Shown: positions 1 to 8,697 of the stretch, in pieces
Layout: each line of letters starts with the position of its first letter
Numbering within the stretch: position 1 is the stretch's first letter
Assembly (NCBI RefSeq): GCF_900186965.1
Contig: NZ_LT906457.1
Coordinates: forward strand, 1,204,501 to 1,268,500
Length of the DNA stretch: 64,000 nt
Direction of reading: 5' to 3'
Source: Legionella spiritensis
GTDB taxonomy: Bacteria; Pseudomonadota; Gammaproteobacteria; Legionellales; Legionellaceae
Made by a program: the position numbers and the translations under genes
Notes under the pieces: generated by a model
The model's input: the letters and a program-made list of their open reading frames with translations, nothing else
What the model was told of the DNA's origin: nothing
Database searches by the model: none

Positions 1-333
1 ATTGTTGTAGCAACCAGTCGATTTCATCACTCACAGTTAACGGATGATTTTATGAGCCTGAATGGCTTGACAAATACTTATGCAATTGGTGCTGCGATTA
101 AATTTGGCCGCATGGCGTTGGGATTGATAGACATTTATCCGAGATTTGAAGGGTCCAAGGAGTGGGATACCGCAGCCGGGCAGTTAATCATTAAGGAAGC
201 GTCTTGTCGTATAATAGATTTAAAGACACAAGAAGAACCGCGTTACAATAAGTGCGATGTCAGAAATAATTTTTTTGTAGCGTATAATTCCTTACTTGAT
301 ATCAAGCAATTTCAATTTCCGGATATGTCATGA
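1..333 (+). CDS. cysQ: 3'(2'),5'-bisphosphate nucleotidase CysQ, C-terminal part (5' end outside window)
   Basis: The reading frame is open from base 1 and ends at 333, so only about the last 110 residues are present. The segment GAAIKFGRMALGLIDIYPRF followed by the metal-binding motif WDTAAGQ is typical of the inositol monophosphatase superfamily, and the order GSKEWDTAAGQ fits CysQ best. CysQ removes the 3' phosphate from PAP/PAPS made in sulfate activation. The ATG at 52 is internal to the domain and is not the true start. The stop overlaps the next start (ATGA at 330-333), so the two genes are translationally coupled. SuhB-type inositol monophosphatase is a less likely alternative. Confidence 0.85.
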   Translation: MVVATSRFHHSQLTDDFMSLNGLTNTYAIGAAIKFGRMALGLIDIYPRFEGSKEWDTAAGQLIIKEASCRIIDLKTQEEPRYNKCDVRNNFFVAYNSLLDIKQFQFPDMS

Positions 334-1025
334 GAGCAATTATTTTAGCGGCAGGACGCGGCAGTCGCATGGGTAAGCTGACCGATGAACAACCTAAATG
401 CCTGACGGTAGTAAATGGAAGACCCCTGATAGAACATCAGATTAATGCGTTAACTGAGGCAGGTATTAAAGAAATTGCTATTGTGACTGGCTATCGTGAT
501 ATTTGTTTGCAGAAATATGGAAACCATTTTTTTCATAACGAGGAATGGGCGCAGACTAATATGGTCTGGTCTTTAATGTGTGCAAGACCATGGCTTGATG
601 AAGATAATTGTATTGTCAGTTATTCAGATATTTTTTATGGTTCTCAAATTGTACAAAATCTTATATCCTGTGATGACGATATTGCTATTGCCTATGATCC
701 AAACTGGTATGAGTTATGGAGCAAGCGGTTTGCAAATCCTTTGGATGACGCGGAAACGTTTCGTCTTGATGAACGGAAATATCTTGTTGAAATTGGTCGA
801 AAAACCGATTTTGTTGCGGATATTCAGGGTCAATATATGGGGTTGTTAAAGTTTAATAAAAATACTCTAAGTCATTATTTTATGGATAATACTGTCCCTT
901 TCACAACTATTGACATGACATCTTTCTTACAACATTTAATAGTTAAACAAGTAAACATTAAGGCTGTTGCCAATTTTGAGGCGTGGGGTGAAATTGATCA
1001 TCCTGAAGATATTGCAGTGTGTTGA
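330..1025 (+). CDS. Sugar-1-phosphate/choline-phosphate type nucleotidyltransferase
   Basis: The 231-residue protein opens with AIILAAGRGSRMGKLT and then PKCL, the nucleotide-binding signature of GT-A fold NTP transferases. A short protein with this start and no C-terminal left-handed beta-helix resembles LicC-like phosphocholine cytidylyltransferases and small NDP-sugar pyrophosphorylases. Acidic residues around 98 (YSDIFYG) are at the usual place for the metal-binding aspartate. It overlaps cysQ by four bases and precedes other surface-polysaccharide genes, so it probably makes an activated precursor for decoration of a glycan. The exact substrate cannot be read from the sequence. Confidence 0.75.
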   Translation: MRAIILAAGRGSRMGKLTDEQPKCLTVVNGRPLIEHQINALTEAGIKEIAIVTGYRDICLQKYGNHFFHNEEWAQTNMVWSLMCARPWLDEDNCIVSYSDIFYGSQIVQNLISCDDDIAIAYDPNWYELWSKRFANPLDDAETFRLDERKYLVEIGRKTDFVADIQGQYMGLLKFNKNTLSHYFMDNTVPFTTIDMTSFLQHLIVKQVNIKAVANFEAWGEIDHPEDIAVC

Positions 1026-1096
1026 TACTTTGTTTCGCACATATGAAATGTCAATAGAACCTGATGTTTGGGTAAAATTATCAACAAAATTTAGCG

Positions 1097-2197
1097 GTGT
1101 TTATGATATATCTCTTATTGTTAATCGCATTTGTCGCTTTATTCGTTTTCATAATATTGCTGGATCCTTATGGTTTATATCGAGGCAGAACGGAAGAAAA
1201 GCGATTACCATACTATACGTGGCATCATTATAATGCTTTAAAGCAACATAAAAATGTTGATCTGGGGTTGCTAGGTTCTTCAGCTATTAATTATTATGAT
1301 AAAAAAACCTTTTTAAACCATTATAAAAATATATTTTTTATGGGTGTCGAAAGCTCCAATATAAAAGAGCATTTAGCTTATGGCCGCCTGCTTTTCGACA
1401 AAAAACCCAGAAAAATCATATTTTTTTATACTTTTTATGCCTTGAATCCTGCCAGAGGCTTTCAGCTTGAATTTAAACCAAACATGGTAAAATACAACAA
1501 TTTTTTTATTGATGTTTTTTATCAATATCTTAATAAAAGGGCTTTGAAGGATTCATGGCATTATTTTATTCATTTAATGAAACAAGGTTCCAATAATACA
1601 AAATTATTTTTTAATGATGGCAGGCGTACACAACTGCATTATTTGAACCGGTCCAATTATGTTTTTGATGACGTGCTGGCCGATTATATTGCGGCTATGT
1701 CTATTGATCCTCACTACTATAACAGCGAACGATTTAAAAATCCTGATTCATTAAATCAGGGGTTTGAGTTGATTAAACAATTTAAGGAAGACGCCGAAAA
1801 TCTGGGAATCGAACTTCAATTTGTAGCGACCCCGGTATACCGAACCACTCTGGCTTTAAAATATTTTATGGGATTAGGAGAAACGTATGAACGATATCGT
1901 GAGGAAATGCTGAAAATCGGGGAATATATCGATTTGAATCTGGATATGGCATTTGTTTCAGATCCCCAAAACTGGTGGGATACGCACCATACACGGCGTG
2001 GTGAATATCTTAGTAGGATGATTGTAAACAATCTATATCTGGTCAACTCGAATAATCTTGAAGAGACAACCCGGTTGTTGCGTCCAACTGAGGAAGAAAT
2101 AGCGCGAGTAGAAAAAATATTGGATGAATATAAACGCTGGGATTACATGAAAGAAAAAATAAACAAGCGAATTGAGTTGGTTCCTCCTATCCAGTAA
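1097..2197 (+). CDS. Membrane-anchored SGNH-like protein (putative glycan esterase/acyltransferase)
   Basis: The protein has 366 residues from a GTG at 1097; ATG at 1103 is an equally possible start two codons later. Residues 4-22 form one hydrophobic segment, so it is probably tethered to the inner membrane with the rest in the periplasm. GLLGSSAIN at residues 57-65 resembles SGNH block I with the nucleophile serine. WWDTHH near residue 295 resembles block V (D-x-x-H). This arrangement is seen in AlgX/AlgJ/DltD-type proteins that acylate or deacylate exported glycans. No family could be named with certainty. It lies between a nucleotidyltransferase and a deacetylase-like gene in the polysaccharide region. 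Confidence 0.55.
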   Translation: MFMIYLLLLIAFVALFVFIILLDPYGLYRGRTEEKRLPYYTWHHYNALKQHKNVDLGLLGSSAINYYDKKTFLNHYKNIFFMGVESSNIKEHLAYGRLLFDKKPRKIIFFYTFYALNPARGFQLEFKPNMVKYNNFFIDVFYQYLNKRALKDSWHYFIHLMKQGSNNTKLFFNDGRRTQLHYLNRSNYVFDDVLADYIAAMSIDPHYYNSERFKNPDSLNQGFELIKQFKEDAENLGIELQFVATPVYRTTLALKYFMGLGETYERYREEMLKIGEYIDLNLDMAFVSDPQNWWDTHHTRRGEYLSRMIVNNLYLVNSNNLEETTRLLRPTEEEIARVEKILDEYKRWDYMKEKINKRIELVPPIQ

Positions 2198-2229
2198 AAC
2201 CAGATAAAATATAAGGTGTTTGTAAAATT

Positions 2230-2967
2230 ATGTATGAATACAATCCTTCGGAATTTACTTTTAAATCCTATAAGCGATTAATCGATATTGCGAAAAGAAG
2301 ATTTGAGTTTGCCGATTATTCAAGCATTTATGGTAAAGACAGATTTTTACTATTAAGGCATGATATTGATTTTTCTCTCGAACATGCCGTAAACATTGCC
2401 AGAATTGAAAAAGATATGTCGGTACGATCAACGTTTTTTATTCATCTTCATAATGAATTCTACAATGCTCTGGATAGTTACTCCTTGCAGATAATGAAGG
2501 AAATATTGTCTTTAAACCACTCTATCGGATTGCATTTTGATATACATTATTACGATATAAAAAAATTGGAGCAATTGACATATTGGCTTGATTTTGAAAA
2601 GTCTATTTTGGAAAGTATTTTAAATATAAAAATACAAGTTTTTTCCTTTCATAATACCAATGAATTTACCATGAGTTTTGAAGATGATTCCTATGCGGGT
2701 ATGACAAATACCTATTCGCATTACTTTAAAAATGAAGTGGATTACTGTTCGGATTCCAATGGTTACTGGCGGTACAGAAAACTGGAAGAGGTTCTGTTGG
2801 ATGAGAATATTAACAAGCTCCAGGTTTTATTACACCCCGGCTGGTGGACCGAGCATGAAATGTTACCCAGGGAAAAAGTGGTTGATTATGCCAGTAAGAG
2901 AATGAACAGCAGTATTTCTAATTATGACCAAGCATTGATACACTATGGTCGATTGAATCTGGGGTAA
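2230..2967 (+). CDS. Polysaccharide deacetylase-like (NodB fold) protein
   Basis: The 245-residue protein contains LRHDIDFSLEHA at residues 42-53, where the HDxD pattern matches the catalytic and metal-binding aspartates of carbohydrate esterase family 4. It then has STFFIHLH at 67-74 and GLHFDIHYYD at 100-109, equivalent to the metal-binding histidine region. HPGWW near residue 203 resembles the late conserved histidine segment. There is no signal peptide, so it may act in the cytoplasm on a sugar intermediate or precursor, unlike secreted chitin/peptidoglycan deacetylases. It sits 32 bases after the SGNH-like gene and 10 bases before a glycosyltransferase, in the same probable operon. Substrate unknown. 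Confidence 0.6.
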   Translation: MYEYNPSEFTFKSYKRLIDIAKRRFEFADYSSIYGKDRFLLLRHDIDFSLEHAVNIARIEKDMSVRSTFFIHLHNEFYNALDSYSLQIMKEILSLNHSIGLHFDIHYYDIKKLEQLTYWLDFEKSILESILNIKIQVFSFHNTNEFTMSFEDDSYAGMTNTYSHYFKNEVDYCSDSNGYWRYRKLEEVLLDENINKLQVLLHPGWWTEHEMLPREKVVDYASKRMNSSISNYDQALIHYGRLNLG

Positions 2968-2977
2968 TGTTTTAAAC

Positions 2978-4216
2978 ATGAGATTATTAAGCAAGCTATT
3001 TAAAAAGCGCCGAAGTGTCGTGTTCTATCGACATAGCTATTATCATTTTTATTATTTGGCCAAAGCATTGCGTGCACGAGGTTGGGATGCCATTGTTGTC
3101 AATCTGGAGCCTGAGAATGGGGCTAACGCAAATTTTTATCATGGTGAAGATATTAATTTGTATGACGAGGATCCGATCGTATTTAAAGACAATATTTGTA
3201 CTTTTTTTAAGAAAGCGAAAAAAAGATTTCAGTTAATGCATTTTGCCGGTGACGGGTATTTGTCTTTTTTTCCTGAAGATTGTTTTGATGAAAATCCAGG
3301 GGATATTCTGGAGTGGAAACGGTTAAATAAAAAAATTGCCTATACCATCAGTGGGTGTAATAGCGGTATTGCACAAAGCTCCATTTCCAAATGGTCGAAA
3401 TGTGATAATGGTATGAGTGTCTGTGATCGTTGTATATGGCAGGATAATCAGGATGTCTGCAATGACACGAAAAATTTAAATTGGGGAAGAAAGGTTCAAC
3501 GATATTGTGATCTGATATTTGCCGAGACGTTGCCGGCGCTTGATTACATGCAATCCGGGAATCATGTCTTTCGCGAACCGGTGACGCTATGTATGGATCC
3601 CGATGTCTGGGCTCCCGAGATGAAAATTCCCGATGAGCACATTATTGAGAAAAAAGACGGTGAAATTCTTGTTTATCACGCTGTGGGAAACCTTAACATC
3701 AGAAGCTCGGATACCAGAAATATCAAGGGTACTCCCTACGTGTTTGAAGCCATCGATCGCTTGAAAAACGAAGGTCATAACATTCGCCTTATTTTCTTTT
3801 CCAACAAACCGAATACTGTTATCAGGTACTATCAGGCTCAAGCGGATATTATTGTCGATCAGTTAAATTTTGGCCGTTATGGTGCAACAGCCAGAGAGGG
3901 CATGATGTTAGGTAAACCAGTCCTGTGTTATATGAACAAATTTGAGTATCAAAAAGAAGACAGGCTGCATTCAATAGAGGAGTGTCCCATTGTTTCAGCG
4001 ACGGAACAGTCCGTTTATGATGAGTTAAAAAAGCTGGTGATTGATTCGGAGTTAAGAAGGGCCATTGGCAAGGAAAGTCGACAATATGCTTTAAAATGGC
4101 ATAGTCAGGAAGCTTGTGCGGAACGATATGAAATGATATATGACGCATTATTCAGTAAAGGACGTACATTCTGGCAAGCACTCAAGCGTCAACAGAAACT
4201 TCTTGAACCACTATAA
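2978..4216 (+). CDS. Glycosyltransferase, GT-B type
   Basis: This 412-residue cytoplasmic protein starts with a basic segment (residues 1-13) and then SVVFYRHSYYHFYYLAKALRA, laid out like the N-terminal Rossmann half of GT-B glycosyltransferases. The C-terminal half contains IRLIFFSNKPN and FGRYGATAREGMMLGKPVLCY (about residues 290-312), equivalent to the acidic and glycine-rich donor-binding loop. The tail from about residue 390 is basic. It ends the first plus-strand run of the polysaccharide region. The assignment to a GT4-like enzyme is by layout only; donor and acceptor sugars are unknown. A cysteine cluster near residues 145-170 (CDNGMSVCDRCIW) is unusual for the family. Confidence 0.6.
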   Translation: MRLLSKLFKKRRSVVFYRHSYYHFYYLAKALRARGWDAIVVNLEPENGANANFYHGEDINLYDEDPIVFKDNICTFFKKAKKRFQLMHFAGDGYLSFFPEDCFDENPGDILEWKRLNKKIAYTISGCNSGIAQSSISKWSKCDNGMSVCDRCIWQDNQDVCNDTKNLNWGRKVQRYCDLIFAETLPALDYMQSGNHVFREPVTLCMDPDVWAPEMKIPDEHIIEKKDGEILVYHAVGNLNIRSSDTRNIKGTPYVFEAIDRLKNEGHNIRLIFFSNKPNTVIRYYQAQADIIVDQLNFGRYGATAREGMMLGKPVLCYMNKFEYQKEDRLHSIEECPIVSATEQSVYDELKKLVIDSELRRAIGKESRQYALKWHSQEACAERYEMIYDALFSKGRTFWQALKRQQKLLEPL

Positions 4217-4299
4217 ATTAATCAATTTCGCTGTCTTATCAGGGTGTGTCATCACGATAGACCCTATAGATGTAACAACTTCATGACCGGTATCAGTCA

Positions 4300-4854
4300 T
4301 CAAAATAAGTTGTTCTCATTAATCCTGGCCATCAAAACCACATCAACAAACTCGTTGTTGATGAGAGCGGCCTTTTTTTGTATGCCTTCAATCTGAAAAT
4401 TTGTTTTTTGATACGCTTTTATTGCCCGTACGTTATGACAAAAAACATGCAGGTATATTCTTTTTAAATGCAATTGATGAAATCCGAAATCAACCAGTTT
4501 GCTAACGGCCTCACTTCCATAACCTCGGCCATGATAATTGCGATCGCCAATTCTTATTTGCAGCTCCGCGTTTTTGTGTGCGGGATTGATATTTCGAAGA
4601 GAGCAGGTACCAATGAGTTTGTTGTCTTTATTGGCGATGATTGAAAACGTTTTGTTCTCGTCGTTTAACATAGTCCGCATGAACCATTGTTCATGATCCT
4701 TTTTTAAAACGGGTTTGTAATTACCATTGAGCAGTACTAATTCCCGGTCATTAATCCATTTAAAATAGTTTTCACTGTCTTCCTGCGCCGGCGAGCGAAG
4801 GGTTATCAGATTATCAGGCATAACCGTATTGTATAATAAATTCGTGATGCTCAT
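4300..4854 (-). CDS. GNAT N-acetyltransferase (RimJ/RimL-like)
   Basis: The 184-residue protein has the order ITLRSPAQEDSENYFKWIND (residues 17-36), IGTCSLRNINP, RIGDRNYHGRGYGSEAV and a C-terminal VRAIKAYQKTNFQIEG. This is the standard GNAT order, with the acetyl-CoA loop R/Q-x-x-G-x-G/A given by HGRGYG. Such enzymes in polysaccharide loci often N-acetylate amino sugars made by a preceding aminotransferase; no such aminotransferase is in view. It is the only minus-strand gene in the first 14 kb, so it is expressed apart from its neighbours. A later start at M12 (about 4821) is possible. Ribosomal-protein acetylation remains an alternative role. Confidence 0.8.
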   Translation of the reverse strand: MSITNLLYNTVMPDNLITLRSPAQEDSENYFKWINDRELVLLNGNYKPVLKKDHEQWFMRTMLNDENKTFSIIANKDNKLIGTCSLRNINPAHKNAELQIRIGDRNYHGRGYGSEAVSKLVDFGFHQLHLKRIYLHVFCHNVRAIKAYQKTNFQIEGIQKKAALINNEFVDVVLMARINENNLF

Positions 4855-4987
4855 CCTACCAGATATTTCAGCATTTGTTGATCATGTTCTCCGTGCATGA
4901 CAAACATGGATAAAATTCAGTTTCTTGCTATTATATGTTATCTTCATGCGCCGGAACGCGATAGTTACAGGACGATACAGGATATTT

Positions 4988-5713
4988 ATGACCATCTGTG
5001 CCATTCATCAGCCCAATTTTTTCCCCTGGCTGGGGTATTTTGACAAGATACGTCAGGCTGATGTGTTCATTTTTCTTGACGAGGTTGCTTATCCTAAAAG
5101 CGGCAGCGGTTCCGGTTCCTGGTGTAACCGAGTGAAATTAATGAATGCCGGGCAACCGGCCTGGTATGGGTTGCCGATTCAAAAGCAATCCGGTGTGCAA
5201 TTCATTAAACATGTTTATTTCTCCAACAAAACCTATCATCTGGGCAAGCTTAAATCCTCATTACAACATAACTACAGGAAGGCGCCTTATTACCAGGAGG
5301 TTATGGAATTTGTTGAGCCGCTTTTGAATAATGAGACCGATTCGCTGGCTGAGTATAATATGCATGTGATTACCACACTGGCTGAACACCTGAATGTCAG
5401 TACTCGATTTATCAGGCAATCCGAACTTGTACATCAAAGCCACTCAACGGAACTGCTAATCGAATTAATCAAGCAAGTGGGCGCAGATACCTACCTGTGC
5501 GGCAATGGAGCCGATGGTTATCAGAATGACAATCTGTTTACAGAGCACAACATAAGACTACGTTACCAAAATTATAATCCTTTACAGGACGAATCGTTTA
5601 AGATGACTCAGGACGATGTACCGGGATTATCCATACTCCATTATTTATTTCATAAAGGAATTGGCTTTAAAGAACAGCCTGGAATTGCAAAAAATTTATC
5701 AATGACTGAATAA
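4988..5713 (+). CDS. WbqC-like family protein
   Basis: From ATG 4988 the protein has 241 residues and begins MTICAIHQPNFFPWLGYFDK, the hallmark N-terminus of the WbqC-like family. It is followed by FIFLDEVAYPK and a conserved RVKL segment. Members sit in O-antigen and capsule clusters and have been suggested to join an amino acid or acyl group to a sugar; their enzymatic role is not settled. The open frame extends upstream to 4925, but ATG 4988 has AGGA seven bases upstream and starts precisely at the family motif. The gene is followed after 43 bases by an unclassified glycosyltransferase-like gene. Confidence 0.8.
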   Translation: MTICAIHQPNFFPWLGYFDKIRQADVFIFLDEVAYPKSGSGSGSWCNRVKLMNAGQPAWYGLPIQKQSGVQFIKHVYFSNKTYHLGKLKSSLQHNYRKAPYYQEVMEFVEPLLNNETDSLAEYNMHVITTLAEHLNVSTRFIRQSELVHQSHSTELLIELIKQVGADTYLCGNGADGYQNDNLFTEHNIRLRYQNYNPLQDESFKMTQDDVPGLSILHYLFHKGIGFKEQPGIAKNLSMTE

Positions 5714-5756
5714 ATAATGAAACCCGAGTTTTTTTAATTAACGTGATGAAGACAAT

Positions 5757-7064
5757 ATGACATTAAATATTCTTTTATTATGTAATAAGCCGAATGTAGG
5801 AAATGACGCCAACACTATCATTGATCATATTGAAGCGTTTGAACAATATTCCGGCCATAAAATCTGGCTGCTGTCCAATATGGGCGATATCAGCGTCAAG
5901 CTCGATTTAAACAAATTTGACGCCATCATCATTCACTATTCGCTTTGTATTCTAAATAATAATTACCTGTCGTTAAAGGCCAAGACTCGCCTGAGAGAAT
6001 ACAAGGGTTTAAAAATCATTTTTGTCCAGGACGAATACCGGCAAATCAATCACATGATCGAGCAGTTGCAATACCTGGATGTTGATGTTTTGTTTACCTG
6101 TTTTCCAAATGAGGAAATGGATCGGATTTATTCCCCAAAAGCTTTGCCGAAAGTGGCCAAATACAATAATTTGACCGGTTATATTCCTGAACGATTGCTG
6201 ACCTTTTCCGAGCAACCCGCTATCAAAGACAGACCGATTCATGTCGGCTACAGAGGGCGCTGCTTGTCCTTCTGGTACGGTGAGCTGGGTTATGAAAAAT
6301 GGAGTATTGCCGAGCACTGGAAACAGCATACGCAAGGACGAGGTATTCGTTCGGATGTTTCCTACCATGAACGAGACAGAATATACGGTAAAAAATGGAT
6401 TGAGTTTTTGAGCAGTTGCAAGGCGACTTTAGGAGTTGAAAGCGGTGCCAGCGTGATGGATTTTACAGGCGATCTGGAAAAAATGATTGATCATTATCAG
6501 TTGACGCATCCAAAGGCGACCTTTCACGAGGTGCAGGATTTGTATCTGAAGGATTACGAAGGTAAATACAAACTTAATCAAATCTCACCCCGTTGTTTTG
6601 AAGCCATTGCCTTAAAAACGGCACTGGTGTTATATGAAGGGGAATATTCCGGGGTACTCAAGGCGGATCGCCACTATATTTCGTTAAAAAAAGATTTCAG
6701 CAACATCGAGGATGTTCTGGCCAGATTGCAGGATGATGATTATCTGCAGGATATGGTAGACAGAGCGTATAAAGAAATAGCGGAAAGTCCTCAACACACG
6801 TACAAGACGTTTATAGAATACGTAGATGGCATGATTACCCGGGAATTTCAATTACGGGCAAAAATGCAGGTCAGAAACGCGTATACGGCCGAACGATTTG
6901 TAAAAGACTGCAATTATTTTTCCCTGAAAGGCAAATTGTTTAAAGCCGCATTAAACACCTACCAAAAATTGCCGCCATCCCTGCGTTTATTGACTAAAGC
7001 GGTGCTGAGACCGGACTTCACTGCCCGTGCCATTAAGCGAAGGATATACAAACTGATAAAATAG
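5757..7064 (+). CDS. CgeB-like putative glycosyltransferase, paralogue A
   Basis: This 435-residue protein shares its whole layout with the gene at 7109-8449 and with the C-terminal half of the gene at 11558-14068. Shared blocks are FDAIIIHYSL (about residue 55), FVQDEYRQ (90), NLTGYIPE (130), YRGRCLSFWYGELGYEK (155), ERDRIYG, LGVESGAS and a C-terminal ISPRCFEAIALKT...YEGEYSGVLK. The last block has the shape of the donor-binding end of group-1 GT-B transferases (CgeB-like), but the N-terminal half matches nothing I can name. No membrane segment. It most likely acts in O-antigen or capsule assembly. Confidence 0.5.
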   Translation: MTLNILLLCNKPNVGNDANTIIDHIEAFEQYSGHKIWLLSNMGDISVKLDLNKFDAIIIHYSLCILNNNYLSLKAKTRLREYKGLKIIFVQDEYRQINHMIEQLQYLDVDVLFTCFPNEEMDRIYSPKALPKVAKYNNLTGYIPERLLTFSEQPAIKDRPIHVGYRGRCLSFWYGELGYEKWSIAEHWKQHTQGRGIRSDVSYHERDRIYGKKWIEFLSSCKATLGVESGASVMDFTGDLEKMIDHYQLTHPKATFHEVQDLYLKDYEGKYKLNQISPRCFEAIALKTALVLYEGEYSGVLKADRHYISLKKDFSNIEDVLARLQDDDYLQDMVDRAYKEIAESPQHTYKTFIEYVDGMITREFQLRAKMQVRNAYTAERFVKDCNYFSLKGKLFKAALNTYQKLPPSLRLLTKAVLRPDFTARAIKRRIYKLIK

Positions 7065-7108
7065 AATTGTTGCGCTGTCCTCTTGCCAAGAAAAGGTACC
7101 TTTTATTT

Positions 7109-8449
7109 ATGAGTAACAAACCTAATGTTTTATTCCTTGCCGATACGACACACCACACGGCTGCTGTGCAGGATCATATCCAGGCCATAACTTCAGGTGA
7201 CAGGGTTCATTGGCATGTAATCAATCCTTTGGTTTGCAAGACTGTGGATAAACTCGATTTATCCCTGTTTGACGCCATTGGAATTCATTACTCTATAAAA
7301 CCGTATAACCACTACTATTTGTCGGCCGGTTTGAAGCGAAAAATTTCCGAGTACTCGGGCGTTAAATTTTTATTTTTGCAGGATGAATATCAGCGGGTTA
7401 ATCAGGTTCAGGATTATTTGTACGCCTTGAAATTTAATCTGTTGTTCACGTTGGTTAACCAGAGCATTATTGCGAAAGCCTATCCGGATCCCAGGTTGTG
7501 CGGTTTAAAAAAAGTAACGGTTTTAACCGGATATGTGCAAGAGAATATGAAGCAGTGGTCATCACCTGATATTGCCCAAAGACCTATTGACGTCTCCTAT
7601 CGCGGCAGGCGTTGCGATTACTGGCTGGGGAGCCTTGCGTATGAAAAACAGTTTATCGCCGAGCAATTCGTCAGGAAAGCCGCTGACAAACATTTAAAGC
7701 TGGATATTAGTCTTGAGGAATCGGATAGGGTTTATGGTGACGCCTGGCTGACCCTGCTAAAAAATTCCAAAGCGGTTTTGGGCACGGAAAGCGGAGCCAG
7801 CATCTGGGATTTTGACCGCTCCATTGAAAAGCAAACCAACGCGTATCTCAGGAGACATAAAAACGCCGATTTTCCTGAAGTGTATGAACAGGTATTAAAA
7901 CCCTACGACGGCAAGATATTATATAACGCAGTGTCACCCCGTGTTTTTGAAGCGGCCGCGACGAAAACGCCCATGATTCTGTTTCCGGGTGAATACAGTG
8001 GTGTTTGTAAACCGGATATTCATTACATCAAACTGGAAAAAGACTTTTCCAATATGGAAGAGGTTTGTGAAAAACTTAAGGATTATCAATTTTTACAACA
8101 ATTGGCGGATAGAACTTATGCTACTCTGATAGAATCCAACGAGTACAGCCAGCACCAGTTTGCAAATATTGTGATGAGTGAAGTTCTTGAGCTAATTAAG
8201 ACCGAGCGATATGAGAATAGCTCCGTTGTTGATACTTGCATAAAGGCAAATATTGCAAAAAATAATATTCTTAATTTGAGTAGACGTTCTATAACGGAAT
8301 TAAGATTTATTATAGTTAATGGATTTCAAATATTATTTGATGGAAAATATTCATTATCAACCAAACTTATGAACTTGTTCAAAGGCTTTAAGCGTTATGC
8401 CTCTTATTTATCTCCAAGGTTAAAAAGAAAACATTTCACGCAAAAATAG
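7109..8449 (+). CDS. CgeB-like putative glycosyltransferase, paralogue B
   Basis: ATG 7109 gives 446 residues; the frame also has an upstream TTG at 7067 that would start three bases after the previous stop, but 7109 has an AAGG sequence upstream and matches the start of paralogue A. Blocks shared with A are FDAIGIHYS, FLQDEYQRVNQ, TVLTGYVQE, YRGRRCDYWLGSLAYEK, ESDRVYGDAW, LGTESGASIWDF, VSPRVFEAAATKT and FPGEYSGVCKPD. The C-terminal 80 residues are basic and more AT-rich in coding than the rest, as if a separate tail had been added. It is co-directional with A at a gap of 44 bases, which suggests a tandem duplication followed by divergence. Confidence 0.5.
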   Translation: MSNKPNVLFLADTTHHTAAVQDHIQAITSGDRVHWHVINPLVCKTVDKLDLSLFDAIGIHYSIKPYNHYYLSAGLKRKISEYSGVKFLFLQDEYQRVNQVQDYLYALKFNLLFTLVNQSIIAKAYPDPRLCGLKKVTVLTGYVQENMKQWSSPDIAQRPIDVSYRGRRCDYWLGSLAYEKQFIAEQFVRKAADKHLKLDISLEESDRVYGDAWLTLLKNSKAVLGTESGASIWDFDRSIEKQTNAYLRRHKNADFPEVYEQVLKPYDGKILYNAVSPRVFEAAATKTPMILFPGEYSGVCKPDIHYIKLEKDFSNMEEVCEKLKDYQFLQQLADRTYATLIESNEYSQHQFANIVMSEVLELIKTERYENSSVVDTCIKANIAKNNILNLSRRSITELRFIIVNGFQILFDGKYSLSTKLMNLFKGFKRYASYLSPRLKRKHFTQK

Positions 8450-8697
8450 TTTTTTGATTATATGAGTGATTTTTTTTTGCAAGCATGTTTTAATATAGAG
8501 AACAATGTGCTGTCGCGCTAGTTTATCTTTGGTTTGTTTTGAGTCCGAACGAATCAGTTATTTCTTGGATGTCATAAATTTCTTATCTGGTTTTTACGGA
8601 AGAATGGATGCTTATCCTCAAAATCGCAAATTTCGGAAAATTTATATGTTCAAGCGTATGATTCCTTTTCTATATTATTCTTAGGTTAAAATTTAAT